Below are positions 16,249-25,445 of a stretch of 48,850 nucleotides of DNA, one piece after another; positions within the stretch are counted from its first letter, which is position 1; each line of letters begins with the position of its first letter. The position numbers and the translations under genes were made by a program. The notes beneath the pieces are model-generated. The model ran no database searches and was not told the DNA's origin. It was given only the letters and a program-made list of their open reading frames with translations. The stretch spans positions 1-48,850 of the forward strand of contig CAJQPO010000050.1 of assembly GCA_905480225.1 (NCBI GenBank), written 5' to 3'. This DNA is from an uncultured Flavobacteriales bacterium (lineage in GTDB: Bacteria > Bacteroidota > Bacteroidia > Flavobacteriales_D > Parvicellaceae).

Positions 16249-17579
16249 ATATAGCTGTTGTAGGAACAGGTTACGTTGGATTAGTTACAGGAACATGTTT
16301 TGCTGAAACGGGAAATAACGTAATATGTGTAGATATAGATAAGAACAAGGTCGACATGATGCGGAAAGGTGTCGTGCCGATTTACGAACCGCATTTGGAT
16401 GTCATTTTTGATAGAAATATTCAACAGAAAAGGCTTCAGTTTACGACTAATTTGAAAGAAGCAATTGATCAAAGTCAAATTGTATTTCTAGCATTGCCTA
16501 CTCCTCCTGGAGAAGATGGATCAGCTGATTTGTCTTACGTTTTAGCAGTGGCTGAAGAATTGGGAGAGATCATGACAGAGTATAAAGTAATCATAGATAA
16601 AAGTACAGTGCCTGTTGGAACAGCTGAGAAAGTGCATGAAGCAGTTGCAAAAAAAGCTCAAGTCGATTTTGATGTGGTTTCTAATCCAGAATTTTTAAGA
16701 GAAGGATTTGCTGTAGATGATTTTTTAAAACCAGATCGTGTGGTGATTGGAACATCTTCTGCTAAGGCTAGACAAATACTTGAAAAACTGTATAAACCAT
16801 TTGTAAGACAAGGGAATCCCATCTATTTTATGGACGAGCGATCTGCAGAGCTTACCAAGTACGCGGCGAATGCATTTTTGGCAACGAAAATTACATTTAT
16901 GAATGAGATTGCTAATTTCTGTGAGTTGGTTGGCGCCGATGTTGATGCGGTAAGAAAAGGAGTAGGTTCTGATTCGAGAATTGGCAATAGGTTTTTGTTT
17001 TCTGGTATTGGTTATGGTGGAAGCTGTTTCCCAAAAGATGTTCAGGCATTAGCCAAATCCGGCAAAGATGCAGGATATAATTTTGGAATTATTGAATCTG
17101 TTATGAAAGTCAATCATGAACAGAAATATACGTTGATACGCAAGGTGAAAAATTATTATGGAGATAATTTGAAAGGCAAAACTTTTGCACTTTGGGGGCT
17201 GGCATTCAAGCCCGATACAGATGATATTAGAGAAGCCCCTTCTTTGTATATGATTGAGGATCTGCTCGCTGCGGGCGCTAAGGTTAAAACATTCGACCCC
17301 GAAGCAATGGAAAATGTAAAAAAGATAGTGGGTGATTCTATTATGTATTGTGCGAATCAGTACGACGCGTTAGAAGGCGCCGATGCCTTGTTGATAGCTA
17401 CTGAATGGCCTGTGTTTCGTGCGCCGGATTTTGGTAAAATAAAGGGTTTACTCAAGGAGAATGTTATTTTTGATGGAAGAAATTTGTACGATTTAACAAA
17501 TATGCGAGATAACGAGTTTTATTACGAGAGCATTGGTAGAAAAACAGTGCTAGGACATTATACAAAAGAAGTTGAGTAA
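16245..17579 (+). CDS. ugd: UDP-glucose 6-dehydrogenase
   Basis: This NAD-dependent enzyme oxidises UDP-glucose to UDP-glucuronate in two steps. The 444-residue protein has the N-terminal nucleotide-binding motif [10 protein letters not shown], the central [10 protein letters not shown] and NPEFLREG motifs, and the catalytic cysteine C261 in [10 protein letters not shown]. The C-terminal domain has the [16 protein letters not shown] segment. This is the Ugd/TuaD subfamily, separate from the other dehydrogenase at 20135. It overlaps the aminotransferase by four bases and the decarboxylase by eight. UDP-glucuronate made here is the substrate of the next enzyme. Confidence 0.95.
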   Translation: MNIAVVGTGYVGLVTGTCFAETGNNVICVDIDKNKVDMMRKGVVPIYEPHLDVIFDRNIQQKRLQFTTNLKEAIDQSQIVFLALPTPPGEDGSADLSYVLAVAEELGEIMTEYKVIIDKSTVPVGTAEKVHEAVAKKAQVDFDVVSNPEFLREGFAVDDFLKPDRVVIGTSSAKARQILEKLYKPFVRQGNPIYFMDERSAELTKYAANAFLATKITFMNEIANFCELVGADVDAVRKGVGSDSRIGNRFLFSGIGYGGSCFPKDVQALAKSGKDAGYNFGIIESVMKVNHEQKYTLIRKVKNYYGDNLKGKTFALWGLAFKPDTDDIREAPSLYMIEDLLAAGAKVKTFDPEAMENVKKIVGDSIMYCANQYDALEGADALLIATEWPVFRAPDFGKIKGLLKENVIFDGRNLYDLTNMRDNEFYYESIGRKTVLGHYTKEVE

Positions 17580-18561
17580 GAAAGTCTTAATAACAGGAGC
17601 AGCGGGTTTTTTAGGTTCACATCTTTGTGAGCGGTTTGTGAATGAAGGATTTCATGTAATTGGAATGGATAACCTGATTACTGGGAGAATGAGCAATCTG
17701 GAACACCTGAAGAATGAGGCAAATTTTGAATTTGTTAAACATGACATTTCAGAGCATATCGTCATTGAATCAGATTTAGATTACATTTTACATTTTGCGT
17801 CGCCTGCTAGTCCTATAGATTATTTAAAAATCCCTATACAAACATTAAAAGTTGGATCTCTTGGCACGCACAATTGTTTAGGTTTAGCAAAAGCTAAGAA
17901 TGCAAGAATTATAGTTGCATCCACGTCAGAAGTATATGGAGACCCAACAGTTCACCCCCAAACAGAAGACTATTGGGGTAATGTAAACCCAGTGGGTCCA
18001 AGGGGAGTTTATGATGAAGCCAAAAGATTTCAAGAGGCCATTACCATGGCTTACCATACGTACCATGGGGTAGAAACAAGGATAGTTAGAATTTTCAACA
18101 CTTACGGTCCACGTATGCGACTAAATGATGGACGAGTTTTGCCCGCTTTTATTGGCCAAGCGCTAAGAGGAGAGGATCTTACCATATTTGGTGACGGTAG
18201 TCAGACCAGGTCTTTTTGTTTTGTTGATGACTTGGTTGAAGGCATCTACAGATTATTATTGAGCGATTGTCCTGAACCGGTTAATGTTGGTAATCCAGAT
18301 GAGATATCGATTGGAGATTTTGCAGAGGAAATTATTAAATTAACCGGTACGAATCAAAAGGTAATTTATAAAGACCTCCCAGTAAATGACCCAAAGCAAA
18401 GACAGCCTGATATCAGCAAAGCAATTAAACTATTAGGGTGGACACCGAAAATTGACCGAGCTGAAGGCCTAAGAATTACGTATGACTATTTTAGATCTTT
18501 GCCTGAAGAAGAATTGTATAAAAAAGAGCACAATAACTTCGAAAAATATATAAAAAAGTAA
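17572..18561 (+). CDS. UDP-glucuronate decarboxylase (UDP-xylose synthase)
   Basis: This short-chain dehydrogenase/reductase turns UDP-glucuronate into UDP-xylose, keeping its NAD bound. The 329-residue product has the dinucleotide motif [11 protein letters not shown], the [11 protein letters not shown] segment, the catalytic Ser-Tyr-Lys set in STSEVYGDP and YDEAK, and [10 protein letters not shown] followed by [16 protein letters not shown], all characteristic of UXS proteins. The only start that keeps the GxxGxxG strand is the TTG at 17572, inside the end of ugd. The next ATG would remove that strand, so TTG it must be. It shares one base with the acetyltransferase gene (TAATG). Confidence 0.93.
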   Translation: MSKKVLITGAAGFLGSHLCERFVNEGFHVIGMDNLITGRMSNLEHLKNEANFEFVKHDISEHIVIESDLDYILHFASPASPIDYLKIPIQTLKVGSLGTHNCLGLAKAKNARIIVASTSEVYGDPTVHPQTEDYWGNVNPVGPRGVYDEAKRFQEAITMAYHTYHGVETRIVRIFNTYGPRMRLNDGRVLPAFIGQALRGEDLTIFGDGSQTRSFCFVDDLVEGIYRLLLSDCPEPVNVGNPDEISIGDFAEEIIKLTGTNQKVIYKDLPVNDPKQRQPDISKAIKLLGWTPKIDRAEGLRITYDYFRSLPEEELYKKEHNNFEKYIKK

Positions 18562-19136
18562 TGAGCTATTTTGCCCATGAAACAGCTGTAATTGATGAAG
18601 GTTGCCAAATTGGTCCAGGTACCAAAATATGGCATTTTTCTCATGTCATGCCTAATTGCAAAATTGGGGAACGATGTAACTTGGGGCAAAATGTGGTAGT
18701 GTCTTCTAACGTCACACTTGGAGTGAATGTGAAAGTTCAAAATAACGTCTCTATTTATACGGGTGTCGAATGTGAAGATGATGTATTCTTAGGGCCTTCG
18801 ATGGTTTTTACTAATATTACAAATCCGAGAAGTGCCATTATTAGAAGAGACCAGTATGCCAAAACGCTTGTAAGAAAGGGGGCTTCTATTGGAGCCAATG
18901 CCACAATCATTTGTGGTAATAATATTGGGAAATTTGCCTTGATAGGAGCGGGAGCAGTTGTTACAAAAGATGTGCCTGATTATGCCCTTCTAGTAGGAAA
19001 CCCTGCTAAACAAATTGGTTGGGTTAGTGAGTATGGACATCGATTACAATTTAATGATGAGGATACCGCTGTGTGCATTGAGAGTGGTGCAACCTATGCA
19101 ATCAGTGGAAAAAAAGTAATAAAAACGAATGGGTAA
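18561..19136 (+). CDS. Left-handed beta-helix N-acetyltransferase, WbpD-like
   Basis: The 191-residue protein is a hexapeptide-repeat acetyltransferase of the left-handed beta-helix class. It acetylates the 3-amino group of UDP-GlcNAc3NA using acetyl-CoA. Landmarks match WbpD as I recall it: a start [54 protein letters not shown], and NPAKQIGWVSEYG near the end. The active-site histidine region is FSHV/WHF. Repeat periodicity (I-G-x-x-x-x) runs from about residue 17 to 155. It overlaps the oxidoreductase gene by eight bases. Confidence 0.9.
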   Translation: MSYFAHETAVIDEGCQIGPGTKIWHFSHVMPNCKIGERCNLGQNVVVSSNVTLGVNVKVQNNVSIYTGVECEDDVFLGPSMVFTNITNPRSAIIRRDQYAKTLVRKGASIGANATIICGNNIGKFALIGAGAVVTKDVPDYALLVGNPAKQIGWVSEYGHRLQFNDEDTAVCIESGATYAISGKKVIKTNG

Positions 19137-20154
19137 AATTAGATTTGCAGTTATTGGCTGTGGACACATAGGAAAAAGACACGCTGAAATGATTCTTCGA
19201 AATGACGAGGCTCAGCTAGTCGCTTTATGTGACATCAAAGAAAAGGGCGCACTTTCCATAGAGGCATACGATGAGGTACCTTTTTACTCTTCAATGCAGG
19301 ACTTACTTCAGGATGAAGAAGTAGATGTCATAAATATTTGTACTCCAAATGGTCTTCATTCAGATCAGGCGAGCGCAGCTTTGGATGCTGGAAAGCACGT
19401 AGTCTGTGAAAAACCTATGGGTTTGTCTAAGGCCAAATGTGAGTCGGTGATATATAAAGCATTAAAAGCAAACAAACACTTTTTTTGTGTCATGCAAAAT
19501 AGGTATTCACCACCATCAGAGTGGATCAAGGGAGTTATTGATCATGGGTTGTTGGGTGATATTTTTAATGTACAATTGAATTGTTATTGGAATAGGGATG
19601 ATCGCTATTACAAAAAAGGGGGTTGGAAAGGAACAGCAGACCTAGATGGTGGAACTTTGTTTACTCAGTTTTCTCATTTCATTGACATCATGTACTGGTT
19701 ATTTGGTGACATCACCAATATTCAAGGAAAATTCAAAGATTTTACACATACGAACTCTACTGATTTTGAAGATTCAGGTTTGGTTAGTTTTGATTTCGTT
19801 AACGGAGGTATGGGGTGCCTGAACTATTCAACTGCTATCTGGGGAATGAATCTAGAGAGCTCAATGACTATAATTGGGAGTAAAGGCAGTGTTAAGATTG
19901 GTGGTCAATATATGAATGAAGTTGAAGTTTGTAATATAGAAGGATATGAAATGCCAGAGTTGGCACCATCAAACCCCGCCAATGATTATGGTCCTTACAA
20001 AGGGTCTGCAGCAAATCACCATTACATCATTGAGAATGTCGTGGATACATTAAAAGAAAGAACAACGGCAACTACGAATGCATTAGAAGGTTTGAAAGTT
20101 GTTGAAATTATAGAAAGAATATATCAAGTTAGAGATGAGTATGGACATGTATGA
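19129..20154 (+). CDS. Gfo/Idh/MocA sugar oxidoreductase, WbpB-like
   Basis: This NAD-dependent oxidoreductase is predicted to oxidise UDP-GlcNAcA at C3, giving the keto substrate of the WbpE-like transaminase. The 341-residue product has the Rossmann motif GCGHIGKRH, the CEKPM motif with its lysine, and the GGTLFTQFSHFIDIMYWLFG segment with the catalytic Asp/His positions. WbpB enzymes recycle tightly bound NADH with 2-oxoglutarate, which fits pairing with a glutamate-dependent transaminase. The gene overlaps both neighbours (8 bases before, up to 20 after). Confidence 0.88.
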   Translation: MGKIRFAVIGCGHIGKRHAEMILRNDEAQLVALCDIKEKGALSIEAYDEVPFYSSMQDLLQDEEVDVINICTPNGLHSDQASAALDAGKHVVCEKPMGLSKAKCESVIYKALKANKHFFCVMQNRYSPPSEWIKGVIDHGLLGDIFNVQLNCYWNRDDRYYKKGGWKGTADLDGGTLFTQFSHFIDIMYWLFGDITNIQGKFKDFTHTNSTDFEDSGLVSFDFVNGGMGCLNYSTAIWGMNLESSMTIIGSKGSVKIGGQYMNEVEVCNIEGYEMPELAPSNPANDYGPYKGSAANHHYIIENVVDTLKERTTATTNALEGLKVVEIIERIYQVRDEYGHV

Positions 20155-21442
20155 TAAATTAGTTACGAAAGAAGTTAAATTAGCCGTAATAGGATTAGGT
20201 TATGTGGGATTACCGATAGCCTTGGAATTTGCTAAAAGAATTAAAGTAGTCGGTTTTGATATCAATCAGGAAAGGATTGATTTAATGCGGAAAAACATTG
20301 ATCCTTCGAAAGAATTGGATGAATCTGAATTTGAAGGAACGGATATCTATTTTACAGCTGATCCAAATGATTTGAAAGATGTGTCTTTTTATATCATAGC
20401 GGTACCTACCCCAATTGACGATTCAAATTTACCAAACTTGAAGCCACTTATTGGGGCATCTACTACGGTGGGTAAAGTATTGTCGAAAGGAGATTATGTA
20501 GTTTATGAATCAACCGTTTATCCAGGATGTACTGAGGAGGATTGTGTTCCAGTATTAGAATCACTTTCAGGACTCAAATTTAATGAGGACTTTAAAGTGG
20601 GTTATTCACCGGAGCGAATTAACCCTGGAGATAAGGAACATACGCTTTCTTCCATTATTAAAGTATCATCTGGGTCTTGCGAAGACTCTGCTGAGAATAT
20701 TGCGAAGACGTATGAATTAGTGGTTGAGGCGGGAGTGCACAGGGCAGCATCGATAAAAGTTGCTGAGGCTGCAAAAATTATTGAAAATACGCAACGAGAC
20801 GTAAACATTGCATTGGTTAACGAGCTATCCATTATTTTTAATCGTTTAGGAATAAATACTTACGATGTGCTTAAAGCGGCAGGAACAAAATGGAATTTTT
20901 TGAAGTTTTTTCCAGGTTTAGTTGGGGGACATTGTATCGGTGTTGACCCATATTACCTCACACACAAAGCTAAACAAACAGGTTACCATGCTAAAATCAT
21001 TAATTCTGGTCGTTATGTGAACGATTCAATGGGCTTCTATGTTGGGAAACAAACGGTTAAAATGATCATTGCTCAGGGTAAGGTGGTTATGGATGCTAAA
21101 GTCTTAATATTAGGCGCGACTTTTAAAGAAGACGTAGCCGACATTAGAAACTCTAAAGTGATTGATGTTATTAGAGAAATTGAATCCTTTTCTATCGCTG
21201 TTGACGTAGTTGACCCGCATGCTGACCCTGATGAGGTTAACCACGAGTATGGTTATAGAACTAAGCGCGAACCAGAAGGAAATTACGATGCAGTTATTCT
21301 GGCTGTTAATCACCAAGAATATAAAGGTCTTCCAGAAGAATATTTTGAAGGATTAATGCCTAATGGAGGTGTTTTTGTTGATATTAAAGGAGTTTATAAA
21401 AACTTTGCTAAAAATACTAAAATAGACTACTGGAGCCTTTGA
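20135..21442 (+). CDS. UDP-HexNAc 6-dehydrogenase, TviB/WbpO/WbpA type
   Basis: This enzyme oxidises UDP-GlcNAc or UDP-GalNAc to the uronic acid, the entry step of the diacetamido-uronate route. The 435-residue product has GLGYVGLPIALEFA, the STVYPGCTEED segment, NPGDKEHTL, and catalytic C267 in GGHCIGVDPYY. The GHC-type site separates this subfamily from the GSCFPKD Ugd at 16245. The sequence is closer to TviB/WbpO than to P. aeruginosa WbpA, so the C4 configuration of the substrate is not settled. In-frame ATGs at 20135, 20141 and 20147 are all possible starts; I report the first, which overlaps the previous gene by 20 bases. Confidence 0.9.
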   Translation: MSMDMYDKLVTKEVKLAVIGLGYVGLPIALEFAKRIKVVGFDINQERIDLMRKNIDPSKELDESEFEGTDIYFTADPNDLKDVSFYIIAVPTPIDDSNLPNLKPLIGASTTVGKVLSKGDYVVYESTVYPGCTEEDCVPVLESLSGLKFNEDFKVGYSPERINPGDKEHTLSSIIKVSSGSCEDSAENIAKTYELVVEAGVHRAASIKVAEAAKIIENTQRDVNIALVNELSIIFNRLGINTYDVLKAAGTKWNFLKFFPGLVGGHCIGVDPYYLTHKAKQTGYHAKIINSGRYVNDSMGFYVGKQTVKMIIAQGKVVMDAKVLILGATFKEDVADIRNSKVIDVIREIESFSIAVDVVDPHADPDEVNHEYGYRTKREPEGNYDAVILAVNHQEYKGLPEEYFEGLMPNGGVFVDIKGVYKNFAKNTKIDYWSL

Positions 21443-22503
21443 TGAACTTTCAAAAAAACATACTCGTTACTGGTGGAGCAGGATTTATTGGTTCACATGT
21501 GGTGAGGAGGCTGGTCAATAATTACCCAACGTACAAAATTGTCAATCTGGATGCATTGACATATGCTGGTAACCTTAGCAATCTTAAGGATATTGAATCT
21601 GCACCAAATTATTTATTTGAAAAGGGAAACATCTGTGATGCAGCATTGGTTGCGGAAATTTTCTCGAAGCACGATATAGATGCTGTAATTCATTTGGCTG
21701 CAGAATCACATGTTGACCGCTCGATAAGTAATCCGACCGAATTCATCATGACTAATATTATTGGAACAGTCAATTTGTTAAATGCAGCAAAAGCTTGTTG
21801 GGGAGAAAATATTGAGGGCAAGTGTTTTTATCATATTTCCACCGATGAGGTGTATGGTACATTGGGTAAAGAAGGTTTGTTTACAGAAAAAACGCCGTAC
21901 GACCCTAGAAGTCCGTACTCTTCATCAAAAGCAAGTTCAGATCACATTGTAAGGTCTTATTTTCACACCTACAAACTGCCAGTTAAACTTTCAAATTGTT
22001 CGAACAATTATGGAGCTAATCAATTTCCAGAGAAATTAATTCCGTTAATTATAAACAACATCAAAAACGAAAAACCACTGCCGGTTTATGGTGAAGGATT
22101 GAATATTCGAGATTGGTTATGGGTGGAGGATCATGCATCAGCAATTGATACGGTATTTCATAATGGTAAAGTAGGAGAGACGTACAATATTGGGGGATTG
22201 AATGAATGGAAGAATATAGATTTGGTTCATATGATTTGTGATCAAATGGACGAAAAGCTAGGCCAAATTAAAGGCTCGTCAAGGTCACTCATTACGTTTG
22301 TTAAAGACCGCGCAGGTCATGACTTGAGATATGCAATCGATGCAAGTAAAATTGAAAATGAACTGGGCTGGAAACCTTCCATTACTTTTGAACAAGGCTT
22401 GTCTTTAACTATCGATTGGTACATGAAAAATGAAAGTTGGTTAAATGATTTGACATCCGGTGAGTACAAAAAATATTATGCTAATCAATACACAAATAGG
22501 TAA
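21442..22503 (+). CDS. rfbB: dTDP-glucose 4,6-dehydratase
   Basis: RmlB/RfbB converts dTDP-glucose to dTDP-4-keto-6-deoxyglucose, the branch point to many deoxy and amino-deoxy sugars. The 353-residue protein has TGGAGFIGSHVVRRL, the HLAAESHVDRSI motif, HISTDEVYGTLG with the Thr/Asp/Glu catalytic set, YSSSKASSDH with Tyr and Lys, and NCSNNYGANQFPEKLIPL, all standard for the family. The start is the ATG at 21442, overlapping the previous TGA by one base. The thymidylyltransferase RfbA and the later enzymes RfbC and RfbD are absent here, so either they lie elsewhere or the product feeds another sugar. Confidence 0.95.
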   Translation: MNFQKNILVTGGAGFIGSHVVRRLVNNYPTYKIVNLDALTYAGNLSNLKDIESAPNYLFEKGNICDAALVAEIFSKHDIDAVIHLAAESHVDRSISNPTEFIMTNIIGTVNLLNAAKACWGENIEGKCFYHISTDEVYGTLGKEGLFTEKTPYDPRSPYSSSKASSDHIVRSYFHTYKLPVKLSNCSNNYGANQFPEKLIPLIINNIKNEKPLPVYGEGLNIRDWLWVEDHASAIDTVFHNGKVGETYNIGGLNEWKNIDLVHMICDQMDEKLGQIKGSSRSLITFVKDRAGHDLRYAIDASKIENELGWKPSITFEQGLSLTIDWYMKNESWLNDLTSGEYKKYYANQYTNR

Positions 22504-23252
22504 TGTCTATTTTTGGTAAAATTTTTGGAAAAAAGGAGATTGAATTAGAACCGTGTGACTTATCTATTTTAGGCACGGATGTTCATTCTCACTTAATCCC
22601 AGGGATTGATGATGGAGCCAAGGACATGGATGATTCGTTAATCTTAATTCGTGCGCTGGTCGATCTCGGGTATAAAAAGATTGTTACTACGCCGCATGTG
22701 ATGAGTGATTATTATCGCAATACACCAAAAATAATTCTTGGAGGATTAACGGAACTGCAACAAAAGATAACGGAAGAAAACCTTGCAGTAGAAATTTCTG
22801 CTGCAGCAGAATACAATCTAGATGCTGATTTTGAGCCTAAGATAAGTAACAACGAACTATTGACTTTTGGTGAAAAGTATGTTCTTTTTGAGCTTCCATT
22901 TATGCAAGAGCCCCCAAATTTGGGCAGTGCTATTTTTGAATTGCAAACCAATGGATATATTCCAGTTCTTGCACATGCTGAACGCTACCCATTTTGGTTT
23001 CGTGATTTTCAGAAAATTGTCGATTTACGTGAAAGAGGGGTGAAAATACAGCTGAATATTAATTCTTTAACTGGTTATTATGGTCCTGAAGTACGAGCGA
23101 TGGGCGAGCGTATTATCGACGAATCCTGCTTAGACTTATTAGGGTCTGATTGCCATCATTATGGGCACATTGAGTTGCTTAACCAAGCTCGAAAAAAACC
23201 TTATTTGCATAAGGCTATTGAGATTCCTGGTTTAATCAATAAAGAATTATAG
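22503..23252 (+). CDS. CpsB/YwqE-type protein-tyrosine phosphatase (PHP fold)
   Basis: This manganese-dependent phosphatase family removes phosphate from the tyrosine-rich tail of Wzc-type capsule kinases and so controls polysaccharide export. The 249-residue product has the PHP metal motifs DVHSHLIPGIDDGAKDMDDS, the TTPHVM histidine, the AAAEYNLD glutamate, VLAHAERYPFW, and DCHHYGH near the end. The first 30 residues are basic and variable. It is the last gene of the operon, overlapping rfbB by one base. No Wzc kinase is in the window, so its partner must be elsewhere. The gene ends 29 bases before the convergent fabD gene. Confidence 0.87.
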   Translation: MSIFGKIFGKKEIELEPCDLSILGTDVHSHLIPGIDDGAKDMDDSLILIRALVDLGYKKIVTTPHVMSDYYRNTPKIILGGLTELQQKITEENLAVEISAAAEYNLDADFEPKISNNELLTFGEKYVLFELPFMQEPPNLGSAIFELQTNGYIPVLAHAERYPFWFRDFQKIVDLRERGVKIQLNINSLTGYYGPEVRAMGERIIDESCLDLLGSDCHHYGHIELLNQARKKPYLHKAIEIPGLINKEL

Positions 23253-23281
23253 TACGTCATTTCTGATTAAAGGAGTGCTCC

Positions 23282-24160
23282 TTAAATTGCAGCACTATTT
23301 ACAGCAAATTTGCGATCAATCTTTTTGAACATACCTTGAAGTGCTCTTCCTGGACCAACTTCAACGGCTTCAGCACATCCATCAGTAATCATATTTTGCA
23401 TTATTTGAGTCCATCTAACAGGTGCTGTAAGTTGGGCCTTCAAATTGTCTTTAATACGATCAGGGTCATTCACTGGTTGAGCAGTAACATTCTGGTAAAT
23501 GGGGCAAATCGGGGATTTGATTGCGGTATTGTTAATCGCAGAAGATAATTCCTCTCCAGCTGGTGCCATGAGTGGCGAGTGAAATGCGCCTCCAACTGGT
23601 AACATCAAAGCACGCTTGGCGCCTGCTTCGGTCATTTTTTCACAGGCTTCTTTAACGGCTTCATTACTACCTGATATTACCAATTGTCCAGGGCAGTTAT
23701 AATTAGCAGCAACTACTGTTCCAGTGATTGACTCACAGATTCCTTCAACTATTTGATCTTCTAAACCTAATATAGCCGCCATGGTGGAGGGGTTTTCTTC
23801 ACAAGCCTTTTGCATCGCCATTGCTCTAGCTGCTACAAGTTTAAGCCCTGCTTCAAATTCTAGTGCTTCAGCTGCAACCAAAGCCGATAGTTCACCGAGA
23901 GAATGACCTGCAACCATACTTGGTTTAAAATCAGGTAAAGATTTAGCTAAAATTACAGAATGCAAAAATACAGCTGGCTGCGTAACTTTTGTTTGTTTTA
24001 AGTCATCATCACTACCTGTAAACATGATGTCGGTTATTTTAAATCCCAACAAATCATTGGCTTGCTCAAATAAGGATTTAGCAGCGGGAATCGAATCGTA
24101 TAAGTCTTTTCCCATTCCAACGAATTGGGAACCTTGACCAGGAAATACGTATGCTTTCAT
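23282..24160 (-). CDS. fabD: Malonyl-CoA:ACP transacylase
   Basis: FabD loads malonyl groups onto acyl carrier protein for fatty-acid elongation. The 292-residue product has FPGQGSQFVGMGKDL, the nucleophile S87 in GHSLGEL, the arginine in AARAMAMQ, the QLVISG loop, and catalytic H194 in GGAFHSPLM. Length and motifs are those of the usual bacterial enzyme. It lies 22 bases downstream of the BI-1/YccA gene on the same strand and is probably cotranscribed with it, apart from the other fatty-acid genes, which are not in the window. Confidence 0.96.
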   Translation of the reverse strand: MKAYVFPGQGSQFVGMGKDLYDSIPAAKSLFEQANDLLGFKITDIMFTGSDDDLKQTKVTQPAVFLHSVILAKSLPDFKPSMVAGHSLGELSALVAAEALEFEAGLKLVAARAMAMQKACEENPSTMAAILGLEDQIVEGICESITGTVVAANYNCPGQLVISGSNEAVKEACEKMTEAGAKRALMLPVGGAFHSPLMAPAGEELSSAINNTAIKSPICPIYQNVTAQPVNDPDRIKDNLKAQLTAPVRWTQIMQNMITDGCAEAVEVGPGRALQGMFKKIDRKFAVNSAAI

Positions 24161-24182
24161 TGAATTGTTTTGAGTCAGTAAA

Positions 24183-24926
24183 TTAATCTTGGAGACGGGA
24201 TAGTAATCTAAGAAATTCTATATACAACCAAACGATTGTAGCCAATAATGCCATCGAACCAATCCATTCCATTTTCTTTGGAACTTTTGCCTGAATATTT
24301 TTATCTATCATGTCAAAATCTAATAAAAAACTAAGTGCTGCAATTACAATAATTGCAATGTTGATTCCAATGCCAAGAGGTGAACTATCATGCATAAATG
24401 GCAGAACAACTCCGAAAAATCCAAGAATCCAGGTTACTAGGTATAAAATGGCAATTGCACCAATTGCCATGGCCATAATTGCTTTAAACTTTTCTGTTAC
24501 TTTAATAATTTTGGTTGTGTAGAGAAAAAGCATAACGCCCAGTGTGGCGAATGTTAAAATGATTGCATTGACTACAATTCCTTCAAACATCGACCCAAAA
24601 AGAGCGGTGACAACACCCACAAATAAACCTTCAATTACTGCATAGACTGGGGCAGTAATATGGGCGTTGTTAGGATTCTTTATGGTGTAGTAAAACAGGA
24701 TGGCACCAGCAATTAGACTTATAAAAAGGACCGGGTACAATGCAGCACCCATACTTAACATGAATTGCCAGCTACAAGCACCGGTTACAACTGTAATGAA
24801 CAACAGCCAAATTGTTTTGGTAATGGTTCCATTAACACTCATTGTTCCACTGTCTATCGTCTCTAACCTTTTTAAGACGGCTTCTTTAAACATTGGATTT
24901 GAACTCTTTTTATCTAATACTCCCAT
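24183..24926 (-). CDS. Bax inhibitor-1/YccA family membrane protein
   Basis: The 247-residue protein has a soluble N-terminus of about 35 residues (SNPMFKEAVLKRLETIDSG, typical of the COG4760 branch) and seven hydrophobic segments, for example IWLLFITVVTGACSW, LYPVLFISLIAGAILFYY and IGIGINIAIIVIAALSFLLD. The conserved DFDMIDKNI segment in the last third contains the acidic pair that forms the calcium/pH-sensing site of BsYetJ-like family members. Its role in bacteria is poorly defined; related proteins are proposed calcium leak channels or FtsH-associated factors. It starts 10 bases after queD. Confidence 0.88.
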   Translation of the reverse strand: MGVLDKKSSNPMFKEAVLKRLETIDSGTMSVNGTITKTIWLLFITVVTGACSWQFMLSMGAALYPVLFISLIAGAILFYYTIKNPNNAHITAPVYAVIEGLFVGVVTALFGSMFEGIVVNAIILTFATLGVMLFLYTTKIIKVTEKFKAIMAMAIGAIAILYLVTWILGFFGVVLPFMHDSSPLGIGINIAIIVIAALSFLLDFDMIDKNIQAKVPKKMEWIGSMALLATIVWLYIEFLRLLSRLQD

Positions 24927-24936
24927 AATTTAATTT

Positions 24937-25347
24937 TTACCCGAAATATTCAACATATTGATTTTCGGTTTCTGTTATTTTGACACAGTGTAATTCACAC
25001 CCTAGCGAATCCATGGCTGAATTAATTTGATTCCATATTTCAACAGCGAGATTCTCTGTAGAGGTTATGATGCCTTTCATAAAATCGCAATCTAAGTTTA
25101 AATTTTTATGGTCCATTTTCGAAATCACTTTTTCATTTAAAATTTTGCCGATTTCTTTAAGGTCTGCAACATAACCAGTGCCAGGGTCAATTGTTCCTTT
25201 CACAGTGACAAACAATTCATAGTTATGACCATGCCAATTGGGATTGGCACATTTTCCAAATGTGCTAAAATTTTTCTCGTCGCTCCAGTTGTTGTTCCAA
25301 AGTTTATGAGCTGCACTAAATCGTTCTCTTCTAGTTATAAAAATCAT
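24937..25347 (-). CDS. queD: 6-carboxy-5,6,7,8-tetrahydropterin synthase
   Basis: QueD turns dihydroneopterin triphosphate, the product of FolE, into 6-carboxytetrahydropterin, the second step to queuosine. The 136-residue product has the zinc-binding histidines in FSAAHKLW and in NWHGHNYEL, the cysteine in FGKCANPNWHG that serves as catalytic residue in the family, and the acidic pair in MDHKNLNLD and TSTENLA. QueD and eukaryotic-type 6-pyruvoyl-tetrahydropterin synthase share these; QueD is favoured by length and by the bacterial setting. It has its own probable promoter at 25364-25371 and is followed 10 bases later by the BI-1 gene. Confidence 0.92.
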   Translation of the reverse strand: MIFITRRERFSAAHKLWNNNWSDEKNFSTFGKCANPNWHGHNYELFVTVKGTIDPGTGYVADLKEIGKILNEKVISKMDHKNLNLDCDFMKGIITSTENLAVEIWNQINSAMDSLGCELHCVKITETENQYVEYFG

Positions 25348-25363
25348 TGAAATAATTTGTTAA

Positions 25364-25371
25364 CAAAGTTA
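25364..25371 (-). promoter_or_regulatory. -7 promoter element of queD
   Basis: On the minus strand this is TAACTTTG, a perfect TAnnTTTG match, ending 16 bases before the queD ATG. The nearest upstream TTG is 15 bases away, shorter than the usual 19-21. Confidence 0.55.
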
Positions 25372-25424
25372 AGTCAAATCCCACGCCAAACTGTGGAATC
25401 TGCCAAAATGACTTTTGCTGACCA

Positions 25425-25445
25425 TTTATTTTATGACAAAATAAA
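25425..25445 (-). terminator. AT-rich hairpin between merR and queD
   Basis: TTTATTTT (25425-25432) pairs with AAAATAAA (25438-25445) across a five-base loop. It is downstream of the merR-type gene and upstream of the queD promoter, so it may end the regulator's transcript. It has no GC in the stem, so it is weak as an intrinsic terminator. Confidence 0.3.

Noticed and set aside
23258-23284. Small inverted repeat AAGGAG/CTCCTT between the phosphatase gene and fabD
   Set aside because: Only five bases can pair with a workable loop, and it has no T-run. It is too weak to call a terminator.
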